A stretch of 64,000 nt of DNA, from assembly GCF_039555535.1 (NCBI RefSeq), contig NZ_CP154630.1, forward strand, positions 3,547,001-3,611,000, in the 5' to 3' direction. Shown here one piece after another: positions 28,868 through 38,464 of this stretch (the stretch's first letter is position 1; each line of letters starts with the position of its first letter). The translations under genes were made by a program, and so were the position numbers. The notes beneath the pieces are model-generated. The model saw nothing but the letters and a program-made list of their open reading frames with translations, had not been told where the DNA came from and made no database searches. This DNA comes from Stenotrophomonas maltophilia. GTDB taxonomy: Bacteria > Pseudomonadota > Gammaproteobacteria > Xanthomonadales > Xanthomonadaceae.

Positions 28868-29505
28868 TACAGGGCTCCATTGAGGTAGACGACGGAGAAC
28901 ACGCCGATCCAGATCAGGTCCAGGAAGTGCCAGAACAGGCTCAGGCACGCCATGCGGGTCTTGTTGGTCGGGGTCAGGCCGTACTTCTTCAGCTGCACGA
29001 ACATCACCAGCAGCCACAACAGGCCGGCGCTGACGTGCAGGCCGTGGGTACCGACCAGGGCGAAGAATGCCGACAGGAAGGCACTGCGGTCCGGACCGTA
29101 GCCCTGGTGGATCAGGTGCTGGAACTCCCACACTTCCATGCACATGAAGCCGAAGCCCAGCAGCCAGGTGATGCCCAGCCACAGGTACATCTGGCCCATC
29201 TGCTTGCGGTGCATGGCGATCATGCCCAGGCCGAAGGTCAGCGACGAGGTCAGCAGCAGCGCGGTTTCCCATGCCACGAACGGCAGTTCGAACAGGTCCT
29301 TCGCGGTGGGGCCACCATCGGTACCGCCTGCCAGCACCACGTAGGTGGCGAACAGCGAGGCGAAGATGAGGCAGTCGCTCATCAGGTACACCCAGAAACC
29401 GAAGACGGTGTTGCCGCCGGTGTCGTGGTGCTCGTGGTCGTCATGGCCATGGGCCGCCGCATGCGCGGCGTGCCCGTGGCTCAGGGTCGAGGTATTGGTG
29501 CTCAT
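28867..29505 (-). CDS. cyoC: Cytochrome bo3 ubiquinol oxidase subunit III
   Basis: A 212-residue haem-copper oxidase subunit III with five transmembrane helices and a His-rich N-terminus. It shows [23 protein letters not shown], the conserved Glu region in WEFQHLI, and VGTHGLHV with [10 protein letters not shown] near the C-terminus. ATG 29505 overlaps the cyoB stop by 4 nt, giving tight coupling. Confidence 0.95.
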   Translation of the reverse strand: MSTNTSTLSHGHAAHAAAHGHDDHEHHDTGGNTVFGFWVYLMSDCLIFASLFATYVVLAGGTDGGPTAKDLFELPFVAWETALLLTSSLTFGLGMIAMHRKQMGQMYLWLGITWLLGFGFMCMEVWEFQHLIHQGYGPDRSAFLSAFFALVGTHGLHVSAGLLWLLVMFVQLKKYGLTPTNKTRMACLSLFWHFLDLIWIGVFSVVYLNGAL

Positions 29506-31505
29506 GCCTTCAGCTCCGACTTCACCAGGCCCTGGGCTTCCAGGTGCTTGCGGTGTTCGTTCTCGATGCGTTCCACCTCGGCGGCCGGGACCCAGTAGTC
29601 CACGTCCTGGTCGAAGGTGCGGTAGATGAACGTGGCGATCATGCCGACGAAGCCGACGATGGCCAGCCACCAGATGTGCCAGATCATCGCAAAGCCGAAC
29701 ACCAGGCTGAAAGCACCGATGACAACGCCCGTGCCGGTGTTGCGCGGCATGTGGATGTCGGTGTACTTGGCCGGCTTCGGCCAGGCTTCACCACGCTGCT
29801 TGCGCTCCCAGAAATCGTCCAGTTCGGTGACTTCCGGCAGGGTGCCGAAGTTGTAGAAGGCCGGCGGCGAAGAGGTTTCCCACTCGAGCGTACGGGCATC
29901 CCACGGGTCGCCGGTCAGGTCGACGGTCTTCTTGCGGTCGCGGATCGACACGGCCACCTGGATGATCTGGCACAGGATGCCGGCACCCACGATGAAGGCA
30001 CCTGCGGCGGCGATCAGCAGCAGCGGCTCATAGGCCGGGTTGACGGTGCTCTGCAGGCGGCGGGTCATGCCCATGAAGCCCAGCACGTACATCGGCATGA
30101 AGGTCACGTAGAAGCCGATGAACCAGCACCAGAACGCGCACTTGCCCCAGAACTCATTGAGGCGGAAGCCGAACATCTTCGGCCACCAGTAGGTGATGCC
30201 GGCGAACATGCCGAACACCACGCCGCCGATGATGACGTTGTGGAAGTGGGCGATCAGGAACAGGCTGTTGTGCAGCACGAAGTCGATGGCCGGGATTGCC
30301 AGCATCACGCCGGTCATGCCGCCGATGACGAAGGTGACCATGAAGCCGATGGTCCACAGCACCGGGGTGGTGAAGTGCACGCGGCCGCGGAACATGGTGA
30401 ACAGCCAGTTGAAGATCTTCACGCCGGTCGGGATCGAGATGATCATCGTCGTGATGCCGAAGAAGGCATTGACGTTGGCACCCGAGCCCATGGTGAAGAA
30501 GTGGTGCAGCCACACGATGAACGACAGCACGCCGATGCAGGCGGTGGCGTAGACCATGCCCTTGTAGCCGAACAGCGCCTTGCGCGAGAAGGTCGCGATG
30601 ACTTCGGAGAACACACCGAACGCCGGCAGGACCAGGATGTACACCTCCGGGTGACCCCAGATCCAGATCAGGTTGATGTACAGCATGGCGTTGCCGCCAC
30701 CGTCATTGGTGAAGAAGTGCGTGCCCAGGTAGCGGTCCAGGGTCAGCAGCACCAGGGTGATGGTCAGCACCGGGAAGGCGGCGACGATCAGCACGTTGGT
30801 CACCAGGGCGGTCCAGGTGAACACCGGCATCTGCATCAGCTTCATGCTGGGGGTACGCATCTTCAGGATGGTGATGAAGAAGTTGATACCGCTCAGCGTG
30901 GTACCCAGGCCTGCGACCTGTAGACCCCAGATGTAGTAGTCCATGCCTACGCTTGGACTGTATTCGATGCCTGACAACGGCGGGAACGCCAGCCAGCCGG
31001 TGGCGGCGAATTCACCGATCCACAGCGACAGCATGATCAGCACCGCGCCGGACACGAACAGCCAGAAGCTGAGCGAGTTGACGAACGGGAACGCGACGTC
31101 GCGAGCACCGATCTGCAGCGGCACGGCCAGGTTCATCAGGCCGGTGATCAGCGGCATCGCCACGAAGAAGATCATGATCACGCCGTGGGCGGTGAAGATC
31201 TGGTCGTAGTGGTGCGGCGGCAGGTAACCCTCGGACCCGCCGACGGCGAGCGCCTGCTGGGTACGCATCATGATGGCGTCGGAGAAGCCGCGCAGCAGCA
31301 TGACGAAGGCGACGATGAGGTACATCACGCCGATCTTCTTGTGGTCCACCGAGGTGAACCACTCCTTCCACAGATAGCCCCACAGCTTGAACTTGGTGAT
31401 CAGGGCCATGACGCCCAGGCCACCCAGCACCGCGCCGACCAGGGTGGTCAGCACGATCGGATCGTGGGGGATCGACTCAAGAGAGAGTTTTCCCAACATG
31501 TTCAT
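29502..31505 (-). CDS. cyoB: Cytochrome bo3 ubiquinol oxidase subunit I
   Basis: The 667-residue catalytic subunit that reduces O2 at the haem o3-CuB centre and pumps protons. All metal-ligand His residues are visible at family positions: His107 (FTAHG), His285 with cross-linked Tyr289 (WGHPEVY), His334/335 (LHHFF), His420 and His422 (AHFHN). The extra C-terminal helices and tail typical of quinol oxidases are present. Its ATG overlaps the cyoA stop (ATGA). Confidence 0.98.
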   Translation of the reverse strand: MNMLGKLSLESIPHDPIVLTTLVGAVLGGLGVMALITKFKLWGYLWKEWFTSVDHKKIGVMYLIVAFVMLLRGFSDAIMMRTQQALAVGGSEGYLPPHHYDQIFTAHGVIMIFFVAMPLITGLMNLAVPLQIGARDVAFPFVNSLSFWLFVSGAVLIMLSLWIGEFAATGWLAFPPLSGIEYSPSVGMDYYIWGLQVAGLGTTLSGINFFITILKMRTPSMKLMQMPVFTWTALVTNVLIVAAFPVLTITLVLLTLDRYLGTHFFTNDGGGNAMLYINLIWIWGHPEVYILVLPAFGVFSEVIATFSRKALFGYKGMVYATACIGVLSFIVWLHHFFTMGSGANVNAFFGITTMIISIPTGVKIFNWLFTMFRGRVHFTTPVLWTIGFMVTFVIGGMTGVMLAIPAIDFVLHNSLFLIAHFHNVIIGGVVFGMFAGITYWWPKMFGFRLNEFWGKCAFWCWFIGFYVTFMPMYVLGFMGMTRRLQSTVNPAYEPLLLIAAAGAFIVGAGILCQIIQVAVSIRDRKKTVDLTGDPWDARTLEWETSSPPAFYNFGTLPEVTELDDFWERKQRGEAWPKPAKYTDIHMPRNTGTGVVIGAFSLVFGFAMIWHIWWLAIVGFVGMIATFIYRTFDQDVDYWVPAAEVERIENEHRKHLEAQGLVKSELKA

Positions 31506-32542
31506 TCTCCCGAACCCGCATGGCCAGCATGGCCAGCGTGTTCGTGTTCGGTGGCATCCAGGTTTTCACCCGATTCCTTGGAATCATGCGCGTCACTGGG
31601 GGCGTGGCCCTCGTGCGCTTCATGGCTGGCGGCATCGGCAGCGGCGGCACCGGCATGTTCGTGCTTCATGCCGTAGTGCTTGTTGTCGCCCATGTGCTTG
31701 GCGATGACCCAGTTGAACAGGCCTTCTTCGGTCTTGCCGAAGTAGGTGACCGGGTACCACTCCGCGTTGCGTGCTTCACCCAGGGCCTTGAACGAGGTCT
31801 TGTCCAGGGTCTGCTCGCCGGCACGGACCTGGTCCAGCCACTGGCGGTATTCGGCATCGGTGACCGAGTAGGCAGTGAAGTGCATCTTGGCGAAGCCCGC
31901 GCCGCTGTAGTGCGAGGACATGCCCGGGAATTCACCGGTCTCGTTGGCGATCAGGTGGAGCTTGGTCTCCATCGCAGCCATCGAGTAGATCATGCTGCCC
32001 AGGTGCGGGATGAAGAAGGCATTCATCACCGAATCGGACGTGATCTTGAAGTTCAGCGGCGTGTTGACCGGGAACTTGATTTCGTTGACGACCGCCACCT
32101 TCTCTTCCGGATAGATGAACAGCCACTTCCAGTCCAGCGAGATCGCCTCGATGGTGACCGGCTTGACGTCCGATTCCAGCGGCTTGTACGGGTCCAGCGC
32201 GTGCGACGAACGCCAGGTCAGGACCGCCAGCACCAGCACGATCATGCAGGGAATGGACCACACCACCACCTCGATCGCCGTCGAGTGGGACCACTTCGGC
32301 TCGTAACGGGCCTTGGTGTTGGAGGCGCGATACTTCCACGCGAAGGTCAGGGTCATGATGATGACCGGGATGACGACCAGCAGCATGAGCACGGTGGCCG
32401 TGATCAGCAGGGTCTTCTCATCCTGGCCGATCTGGCCCTTCGGACTGAGGATGGCCACGGCATCGCAGCCGGTGAGCATCACCAGCAACGACAGCAGCAG
32501 GCCCGGGCGCAACCAGCGCCCAAGGGTTTTCAACGGAATCAT
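31502..32542 (-). CDS. cyoA: Cytochrome bo3 ubiquinol oxidase subunit II (lipoprotein)
   Basis: A 346-residue subunit from ATG 32542; a TTG four codons earlier is possible. A signal with lipobox LTGC (VMLTGCDAV) is followed by two transmembrane helices (about 45-70 and 90-112) and a periplasmic cupredoxin domain without CuA ligands ([21 protein letters not shown]). An unusual ~45-residue C-terminal tail is rich in His, Ala and Glu. It is the first gene of cyoABCD, the low-affinity aerobic oxidase operon. Confidence 0.95.
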   Translation of the reverse strand: MIPLKTLGRWLRPGLLLSLLVMLTGCDAVAILSPKGQIGQDEKTLLITATVLMLLVVIPVIIMTLTFAWKYRASNTKARYEPKWSHSTAIEVVVWSIPCMIVLVLAVLTWRSSHALDPYKPLESDVKPVTIEAISLDWKWLFIYPEEKVAVVNEIKFPVNTPLNFKITSDSVMNAFFIPHLGSMIYSMAAMETKLHLIANETGEFPGMSSHYSGAGFAKMHFTAYSVTDAEYRQWLDQVRAGEQTLDKTSFKALGEARNAEWYPVTYFGKTEEGLFNWVIAKHMGDNKHYGMKHEHAGAAAADAASHEAHEGHAPSDAHDSKESGENLDATEHEHAGHAGHAGSGE

Positions 32543-32560
32543 CGGTCGATCCAATTGCGA

Positions 32561-32628
32561 GGGAATGCCGTTCCCCGTCCTGCCTGTTCCGGCAAAAGCC
32601 GGTCCCGCCGGTCCGGAAGACAGGCAGG
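32561..32628 (-). promoter_or_regulatory. Structured 5' leader of cyoA
   Basis: Two stems lie upstream of the cyoA start. The small one is GGGAA / TTCCC (32561-32565, 32571-32575). The larger has arms at 32579-32592 and 32613-32628 (CCTGCCTGT-TCCGG against CCGGA-AG-ACAGGCAGG, with a 2-nt bulge) and an inner GC-rich loop. The predicted transcript start lies upstream of both, so they would be in the leader RNA. Confidence 0.45.
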
Positions 32629-32653
32629 GAGGTGGGGTCGAGTCAGCCTTTCA

Positions 32654-32701
32654 ATTTTAGGCCGTCACCCACCATTTAAGAAAGGCATTGACAATGATCA
32701 G
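32654..32701 (-). promoter_or_regulatory. cyo promoter with FNR/Anr-like site
   Basis: TTGAC-AATG-ATCAG at 32688-32701 matches the FNR/Anr palindrome TTGAT-N4-ATCAA with one mismatch per half. A -10-like TAAAAT (32659-32654, minus strand) lies downstream, placing the site centre near -47. Repression of cyo by FNR/Anr when oxygen is low is known in E. coli and pseudomonads. Its operation here is inference. Confidence 0.4.
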
Positions 32702-32894
32702 GCGCAGGAAAGGCCCGTTTCAGGCTGCGACACGTTGTCGCAGTGCGCGGCCACGGCGGGCAGAGCGCTCGCGGGCGGCATCCTGGCATCGGGCGATGGC
32801 GGCTGCTCCGCCCGTGCCCGGAAAGGTCGCCTGAACATGTTCAGGCATGCCCGCGAAGGTAATGCATGGGATGCTTGGCGTTGGAGGAAGCCCC
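32702..32894. other. Intergenic stretch upstream of the GyrI-like gene
   Basis: It holds one perfect 8-bp stem with a 3-nt loop (CTGCGACA / TGTCGCAG, 32725-32743). No open frame with a ribosome site is seen. The start of the next gene is preceded by GGAGGAAG at 32883-32890. Nothing else is recognised. Confidence 0.4.
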
Positions 32895-33530
32895 ATGGAC
32901 AAGATCAACTTCAAGAAGCGTGATCGCGCGTTGTACCAGCCCCCGGCGGGCCGGTTCGTAACGGTGGACGTACCGCCCCTGCCCTACCTGATGATCGACG
33001 GCCGCGGTGACCCGAACACGGCCCCGGCCTACCAGCTGGCCGTGCAGTGGCTGTACGCGGTGAGCTATGCGCTGAAGTTTGCACTGAAGAGCGAAGGCCA
33101 GGACTACGTGGTGCCACCGCTGGAAGCGCTGTGGACCGCCGAGGATCCGTCGAGCTTTGTGGCACGCCGCAAGGATGAGTGGAGGTGGACGGTGATGATC
33201 CGCACGCCGGACGGGATCAGTCCAGCGCAGTTGGAGGCTGCCATTGCCAAGGCAGTGAAGAAACTGGGCGACGTTCCGGCCAGCCTCCGCCACGAAATTC
33301 TCGAAGAAGGCCTCTGCCTGCAGACCCTGCATATTGGTGCCTACGATGAGGAGGGCCCGATCCTGGCGAAGTTGCACGATGAACTGATGCCTTCGCTGGG
33401 CTACACCTTCGCCGGCCCCCATCACGAGATCTACCTGGGCGACCCGCGCAGGACCGACGCTGCGCGGTTGAAGACCGTACTGCGGCAGCCGGTGCGGGCG
33501 CTTGAGCCTGTTAAGGGTTCGCGCTCATGA
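32895..33530 (+). CDS. GyrI-like small-molecule-binding domain protein
   Basis: A 211-residue cytoplasmic protein from ATG 32895 after GGAGGAAG. The start (VTVDVPPLPYLMIDGRGDPNT) and the segments AYQLAVQWLYAVSYALKF, WRWTVMIRTPDGI and the C-terminal HHEIYLGDPRRTDAARLKTVLRQPV match stand-alone GyrI-like proteins. This fold binds hydrophobic or cationic small molecules, as in the effector domains of MerR/AraC regulators. It has no DNA-binding domain. Its natural ligand is unknown. Confidence 0.8.
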   Translation: MDKINFKKRDRALYQPPAGRFVTVDVPPLPYLMIDGRGDPNTAPAYQLAVQWLYAVSYALKFALKSEGQDYVVPPLEALWTAEDPSSFVARRKDEWRWTVMIRTPDGISPAQLEAAIAKAVKKLGDVPASLRHEILEEGLCLQTLHIGAYDEEGPILAKLHDELMPSLGYTFAGPHHEIYLGDPRRTDAARLKTVLRQPVRALEPVKGSRS

Positions 33531-33564
33531 CACAAGGCCCGTGATTGCTTCAAATGCCCAAACA

Positions 33565-33592
33565 AAAAGCCCCGACCAAGGCCGGGGCTTTT
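33565..33592 (+). terminator. Rho-independent terminator, bidirectional
   Basis: A 10-bp stem AAAAGCCCCG / CGGGGCTTTT (33565-33574, 33583-33592) lies between the GyrI-like gene and the convergent tRNA gene. T-runs are present on both strands. Confidence 0.85.
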
Positions 33593-33600
33593 CATGCAAC

Positions 33601-33676
33601 TGGTGCCGGAAACAGGAGTCGAACCTGCGACCTACGCATTACGAATGCGCCGCTCTACCAACTGAGCTATTCCGGC
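33601..33676 (-). tRNA. tRNA-Thr (anticodon CGU)
   Basis: A 76-nt cloverleaf on the minus strand with an encoded 3' CCA (33603-33601). The acceptor stem GCCGGAA pairs with TTCCGGC. The D-arm contains AGCTCAGTTGGTAGAGC, and the T-arm GGTTCGACTCC. The anticodon loop TTCGTAA presents CGT, which reads ACG threonine codons. The terminator lies just after the CCA end, and a consensus-like promoter lies just upstream. Confidence 0.96.
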
Positions 33677-33686
33677 GTAGCCCGCG

Positions 33687-33716
33687 ATTTTAAGGGCTTG
33701 ACGCCCCGGCGGTCAA
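33687..33716 (-). promoter_or_regulatory. Promoter of tRNA-Thr
   Basis: TTGACC (33716-33711) and TAAAAT (33692-33687) on the minus strand, 18 bp apart, would place the start about 4-7 bases before the mature tRNA 5' end. Confidence 0.65.
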
Positions 33717-33726
33717 TCCATCCGAC

Positions 33727-34731
33727 TCAGCTAACCTCTACCCGGTTGGCGCACACCCGCCCGGCGGCGAAATCCTGCAGGTTCCCCAGCGTGATCGCCG
33801 AGATCTCCTGCAGCGCCTCCACGGTGAAGAAGCCCTGGTGGCCGGTCACCAGGACGTTGGGGAAGGTCATCAGGCGCTGGAAGGCCTCGTCGTCGATGAT
33901 CTCGCCGGACAGGTCCTGGAAGAACAACGCGCTTTCCTGTTCGTACACGTCGATGGCCAGGTGGCCGAGCCGGCGCGACTTCAGCGCGCGGATCACTGCA
34001 TGGGTGTCCACCAGTGCGCCGCGTGAGGTGTTGACCAGCATTGCACCGGGTTTCATCCGCGCCAGAGAGGCGTCGTTGATCAGGTGCTGGGTACCGGGTG
34101 TCAGCGGGCAGTGCAGCGAGACGATGTCGGCGCGCGCCAGCAGTTCATCCAGCTCCACCATCTCGCCGACACCCGCGAAGGCGGCCGACGGATACGGGTC
34201 ATGCCCCAGCACGGTGCAGCCTATGCCCTTGAATATGCGCGCGGTGGCCAGCCCGATCTTGCCGGTACCGACGATGCCGACGGTGCGTCCATGCAGGGTG
34301 CGCCCCAGCAGGCCATCGAGCATGAAGTTGCCTTCGCGCACGCGGTTGTAAGCGCGATGGGTCTGGCGGTTGAGGGTCATCACCAGCGCCAGTGCATGCT
34401 CGGCCACGGCCTCGGGCGAATACGCAGGCACCCGGGCGACGAACAGGTCCAGTGCTTCCGCAGCGGCCAGGTCCACATTGTTGAAGCCCGCACAGCGCAG
34501 CAGCACCGCACGCACGCCCAACACGTGCAGCGCGCGCAGCACCGCCGCATCCAGCCGGTCGTTGACGAACACGCAGACGGCGGCGCAATCCTGTGCGAGT
34601 GCTGCGGTATGCACATCCAGCGCGGCATCGAAGTAGACGAACGTGTAACCCTGCCCCGCTGCATCGCGCAGGTTGGCGTCGTCCAGGAAGCGACGGTCGT
34701 AGGGTCGGGCGCTGAAGACGGCGATCTGCAT
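33727..34731 (-). CDS. ldhA: Fermentative D-lactate dehydrogenase / D-2-hydroxyacid dehydrogenase
   Basis: A 334-residue NAD-dependent enzyme reducing pyruvate to D-lactate. The Rossmann motif GTGKIG (155-160), Arg237 in NTSRGAL, the acidic residue in DVYEQE (264/266) and catalytic His298 in TGHQGFF line up with E. coli LdhA (Arg235, His296). The family-specific ESALFFQDLSGEIIDDEAF insertion supports LdhA over other 2-hydroxyacid dehydrogenases. It is full-length and monocistronic. Confidence 0.9.
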   Translation of the reverse strand: MQIAVFSARPYDRRFLDDANLRDAAGQGYTFVYFDAALDVHTAALAQDCAAVCVFVNDRLDAAVLRALHVLGVRAVLLRCAGFNNVDLAAAEALDLFVARVPAYSPEAVAEHALALVMTLNRQTHRAYNRVREGNFMLDGLLGRTLHGRTVGIVGTGKIGLATARIFKGIGCTVLGHDPYPSAAFAGVGEMVELDELLARADIVSLHCPLTPGTQHLINDASLARMKPGAMLVNTSRGALVDTHAVIRALKSRRLGHLAIDVYEQESALFFQDLSGEIIDDEAFQRLMTFPNVLVTGHQGFFTVEALQEISAITLGNLQDFAAGRVCANRVEVS

Positions 34732-34828
34732 GGAAGAACCTGGGTGGAATGCCATGCCGACCATACCGCAGCCACGCGTCCGTGGGGATGGCACCGGCGA
34801 TGCGAACGTCGCCGGTGCCCTGTACCAC

Positions 34829-37699
34829 TTAGAACCGGTAGCCCAGGCCCAGCATCACGCCGTTCTGGATCTGCCCGTCACGACGCTCGCCCACGTAATC
34901 GGCCATGATCGACAGGCGTTCGCTGGCGCGGCTGGTCACGCCCAGGTTCCAGGCCAGTACCTGCTCGCCCACGGCCTGGCTGCTGGCGCCGAACACCAGG
35001 TCCGGTGCTGCGGCGAAGCCGGTGCTGTAGCGGGCCTGCGAATCGCCCAGCTCCTTCTGCCAGACCACGCGCGCACGCGGGGTGATGCGCTCGCCGTTGT
35101 CGCCCTCGAAGGTCCTGAACAGCTGCAGGCCCGCACCCACGCGGATGCTCTCCAGGCTGCCGCTGCGACCCACCAGCGCACCCGCGCCCTGCCCTTCATT
35201 GAAGCGGGTGGCCGAGGTCCGCGCGTAGTCCACCACCGGCAACAACGGCTGGATCACCAGGCCCTTGCCAGTGGTGAACGAGAACGCGTGTTCCACCCGT
35301 GCCGAGATCGCATCGTTGTTGTACTTGGCGCGCAGCGGCTGCTGCAGGCCGTCGATGCCGCTCACGCTGCGCCGGGTGTCATGACGCAGGTCGGTATAGC
35401 GCACCGCCGCCGACAGATAGCCGCGCGAATAGGTCGCGTCCAGATAGCCGCCCACGTCCAGCGCGCGCACGTCACCGCTGAAGTCGGAACCATCGCGGCC
35501 CTTGGTCGACATATCTGCCGCTGCCACGCTGACGCCCAGGGTGACGCGGTCATCGGCAACGCGGGTATCGGCACCGACGACGACGCCGCCGATGTTATGG
35601 CTCAAGCCGGCCACGCCACCGTCGGCATCGATGCGGCCGTGGCTGGCGAAACCTCGCGCCCACAGGCCATGGTTGCGACCAGAGCCACTGCCTTCACCGC
35701 CACCCGCCGCCGGCTCGACCAGATGCATGGCCAGCTGGTTGAACAGGCTGCCGTGGCGCATGCCCGGCTGCGCCGAGACCGACTGCGCGGCCTGCGAGGC
35801 CAGGCCGTCGGCATCGCCGCCACTGCGCATCGCCGCCTGGTGCTGCTGCACCACGTTGCCAATGCTGCCCACCAATGCATTGTCGGCCAGGCGCAGGCTC
35901 GCGTGCGCGTCACCGCGCAGGGCACCGGCCTGCTGTGCGATCACATCACGGTCGGCGAACTGCAAGGCGCCGAGCAGCGACTTCAGGCCACCATCCTTGC
36001 GATCGGAAGCGGTCGCCAGCGCACGGCCAAGGGCATCGCCCGAAACAGCATTGGCAAACAGCCCCAGCTGGTCGAAGCCCGGGTTGGCGGTCAACCACAG
36101 GCCGTCCGCGGTCTGTTTCACGTTGAAGCTCAGCAGCGAGTTGTGGCGTGGGCGGAACACTTCGCCGCCGGTGATGTTGGCGCTGTAGCCGGTGTCGCCC
36201 AGGCGCACGACGTCTTCGAAGCCGCCCTGGTAGATCGGGCCCTGCACGAGATCGCGACGGAAATCCTGGCCGTAGTAGCCCTGCGCCACGTTCAGTTCAA
36301 GGAAGGCACCCTTGGAGATCACCAGCGCGCCGTCGGTCTGCTTGCTGTCGAAGAAACTGCCTACGCGCAGGCGGCCACTGCCGGCGCCGCCGTTCTCGGT
36401 CACGTCGAACAGCACCTTGCCGCCCGGCATGATGTTGACGTAGCCATGGGTGACCAGGTCGCCACCGCGCGGCATCAGCGTGCCGTAGACGCGCAGGCGG
36501 TTGAAGCCATCCTCGCGCCAGGACGGGCGGGTGCCGCTGGCCAGCGCACTGAGATCCATCGCGGTGCCCGCCACATCACCATTGCCGACCAGCATGCCTG
36601 CGCCCATCACCCGCACCTCCGAAGCGCGCAGGGCGCCGCCTTCCAGCGCGATGGTGCCGTTGTCGACCAGCATGAAGTCGGCACCGGTGGTCGCGGAGGT
36701 TCGCCAGGTGGCACCGTTGGTCACGCGGATCACGCCCATCGAGTCGTCCAGCGTGGACACGTCCAGGTCGCCCAGGCGCAGCTTCGACAGCAGCAGGGCC
36801 TTGTAGTACGGATCTTTCTGGTAGTCCTGTACCGAGTTCGCGCCGATGCCCTGCGGACCATTGCTGGACGCGTTGTAGATGCTTTGCGCCAGGTTGATGT
36901 AGCTGGACTGCCAGTTGGTGTTCCACCGCGCGAAATCATCATCGACGAAGGTCTGCAGCTGGCGACCGGTGCGCAGGTAACCCGGGTTGATGTCGCCGCT
37001 CACGTTGGCGGTAACACTCAACGTATCGCCCGGATCGCGGTAACCCTTCGCAGTGATGATCCTGTTGTTGTAGATGTCCTGGCCCGGGAACGACTCCAGC
37101 TTGCTGCCGCTGCCATCAGGGTCGAAGGTGACCGAGGTACCCGTGGTGCGCGCCGGATCTCGGAATACCAGCAAGCCGTTGGGTTGCACGACTTCATACA
37201 TGGCCTTGTGCAGCAGCCCGGCGTCCATGCCGCCGCCGTAGTTGCCGGTGTAGATCTGGGTCATCCGTGGCGACGGCGTGTAGATCACCTTGCCACTGTT
37301 GCTGGCCGCATGGATCTGTACCGAATCGACGATTGGCAGATCACCGGCCAGATAGCGTTCGACGCCACCGGACTGCATGATCGAGCAGGACGAAATGCAG
37401 TGGCCGGACACGATGGTGTTCAGGCCGGATGTGCGGATGATGCCCTGCAGCCACTCGCCGGCGATCAACGCGCCGCCATTGGAGGTGCGCAGCACCACTT
37501 CGCGGATCGGCCGGCCCTCGGCCTGCGCCTTGGCCAGCAACGCTGGCAGCGATACCACGTCGGCGTAGGTCACCCCGCCGCTCAGGAAGATGCGATCCCC
37601 CTGCACGTGATAACTCATTGCCATGACGTCATCAGCCGCCGCGATGGCGCCAACGCCGATCAGCCCGGCCAGGGCCAGGCTCAACTTCGAATGCTTCAT
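34829..37699 (-). CDS. Autotransporter with ClpP/COG3904-like N-terminal passenger domain
   Basis: A 956-residue type Va secretion protein from ATG 37699, with purine-rich GGAGAGAGAGA upstream. A signal peptide (about 1-27) comes first. Residues about 30-140 then look like a ClpP-fold periplasmic protease domain of the COG3904 type: a Gly-Gly oxyanion element (SNGGAL, 73-78), a C-x-S-x-C box (Cys101-Ser103-Cys105 in GHCISSC), and a candidate catalytic His130 (VQIH). A beta-rich passenger follows to about residue 690. A 12-strand autotransporter barrel (from about GLWARGFASHG) ends with the typical aromatic terminus GLGYRF. It is divergent from an ECF sigma gene. The protease activity is inferred from pattern only. 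Confidence 0.85.
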   Translation of the reverse strand: MKHSKLSLALAGLIGVGAIAAADDVMAMSYHVQGDRIFLSGGVTYADVVSLPALLAKAQAEGRPIREVVLRTSNGGALIAGEWLQGIIRTSGLNTIVSGHCISSCSIMQSGGVERYLAGDLPIVDSVQIHAASNSGKVIYTPSPRMTQIYTGNYGGGMDAGLLHKAMYEVVQPNGLLVFRDPARTTGTSVTFDPDGSGSKLESFPGQDIYNNRIITAKGYRDPGDTLSVTANVSGDINPGYLRTGRQLQTFVDDDFARWNTNWQSSYINLAQSIYNASSNGPQGIGANSVQDYQKDPYYKALLLSKLRLGDLDVSTLDDSMGVIRVTNGATWRTSATTGADFMLVDNGTIALEGGALRASEVRVMGAGMLVGNGDVAGTAMDLSALASGTRPSWREDGFNRLRVYGTLMPRGGDLVTHGYVNIMPGGKVLFDVTENGGAGSGRLRVGSFFDSKQTDGALVISKGAFLELNVAQGYYGQDFRRDLVQGPIYQGGFEDVVRLGDTGYSANITGGEVFRPRHNSLLSFNVKQTADGLWLTANPGFDQLGLFANAVSGDALGRALATASDRKDGGLKSLLGALQFADRDVIAQQAGALRGDAHASLRLADNALVGSIGNVVQQHQAAMRSGGDADGLASQAAQSVSAQPGMRHGSLFNQLAMHLVEPAAGGGEGSGSGRNHGLWARGFASHGRIDADGGVAGLSHNIGGVVVGADTRVADDRVTLGVSVAAADMSTKGRDGSDFSGDVRALDVGGYLDATYSRGYLSAAVRYTDLRHDTRRSVSGIDGLQQPLRAKYNNDAISARVEHAFSFTTGKGLVIQPLLPVVDYARTSATRFNEGQGAGALVGRSGSLESIRVGAGLQLFRTFEGDNGERITPRARVVWQKELGDSQARYSTGFAAAPDLVFGASSQAVGEQVLAWNLGVTSRASERLSIMADYVGERRDGQIQNGVMLGLGYRF

Positions 37700-37714
37700 A
37701 CGTTCTCTCTCTCC

Positions 37715-37731
37715 ACCCGCAACACGCGGGT
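37715..37731 (-). other. Hairpin just upstream of the autotransporter ribosome site
   Basis: On the minus strand, ACCCGC-GTGTT-GCGGGT (37731-37715) ends 2-3 bases before the purine-rich GGAGAGAGAGA and may affect translation. The gap to the sigma gene (37700-37786) must also carry both divergent promoters, but I cannot assign them. Confidence 0.4.
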
Positions 37732-37786
37732 AAGGAGTCAAACGGCAAAGCGCCGGAATCTCCCCCAGCCCGGCAGGCCGGGAAAA

Positions 37787-38464
37787 ATGAATGCATTCAC
37801 AATGAGAGAGGAGCACCACACACTCTTCCCCATCCGGTCATCGTCGCGTAAAACTCGAAGGCGGATCCGCCAACGTCAGCCGAGGCCAGCCCTGTCCGTC
37901 CCGTCCCCCCTGATCCACCACGCGCCGGAGCCACCCGCGCCTGCGGACGCCTTCATCGCGTTCGTACGCGAGGAACGCGCGCCACTGTGTGCGTTCCTGC
38001 GCACACGGGGCGTCGGGCCGGAGGATGCAGAGGACATCGCGCAGGACTGCATGGAGCGGCTGATCCGCTATCGCGCGCACGGCACCGACGAACTGCGCCT
38101 GCTGCTGTATCGTATCGCGCGCAATCGCCTGGCCGATCGCGGCCGATCGCCGCAGTCGCGACCTCACTTGTCACTGGCCGAGCATGATGGTCACGACGAG
38201 CCCACCAGCCCGTCGCCGGACCCCTTGCGCCAGGCAGAGTCCGGGCAGATGTTGTCCCTGCTGCGGCAGGCCCTTTTCAAACTGCCCGAGCGCGCGCGCG
38301 AGGTGTACCTGCTCAACCGGATCACCGGCATGAGCTATACGCAGATCGCGCGGCACTGTGGAATTACAGCCAAGACCGTGGAAAAACATATCGCCCGCGC
38401 CCTGCAGGGCCTGCGCCAGGAGTTGGGACCGGATCCGCTGCACAACGACAGGGATACCGAATGA
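37787..38464 (+). CDS. ECF sigma factor (FecI-type)
   Basis: A 225-residue sigma70-family factor if ATG 37787 is used; ATG 37802 is also in frame and the true start is uncertain, as neither has a strong ribosome site. Region 2 (about APLCAFLRTRGVGPEDAEDIAQDCMERL) and region 4 with its helix-turn-helix (FKLPERAREVYLLNRITGMSYTQIARHCGITAKTVEKHI) are intact. The N-terminal ~45 residues are basic and not part of the family. The stop overlaps the start of the FecR gene (ATGA). It should direct transcription of the downstream TonB receptor and perhaps the divergent autotransporter. Confidence 0.9.
   Translation: MNAFTMREEHHTLFPIRSSSRKTRRRIRQRQPRPALSVPSPLIHHAPEPPAPADAFIAFVREERAPLCAFLRTRGVGPEDAEDIAQDCMERLIRYRAHGTDELRLLLYRIARNRLADRGRSPQSRPHLSLAEHDGHDEPTSPSPDPLRQAESGQMLSLLRQALFKLPERAREVYLLNRITGMSYTQIARHCGITAKTVEKHIARALQGLRQELGPDPLHNDRDTE

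Noticed and set aside
33601..33676. tRNA-Thr as an integration site for a mobile element
   Set aside because: No integrase or partial tRNA duplicate is seen nearby; flanks are ordinary genes with a terminator and a promoter.
34730..38464. 1244-codon plus-strand frame covering the autotransporter and the sigma factor
   Set aside because: Only the last ~225 codons match a family (ECF sigma). The rest is antisense to the autotransporter.
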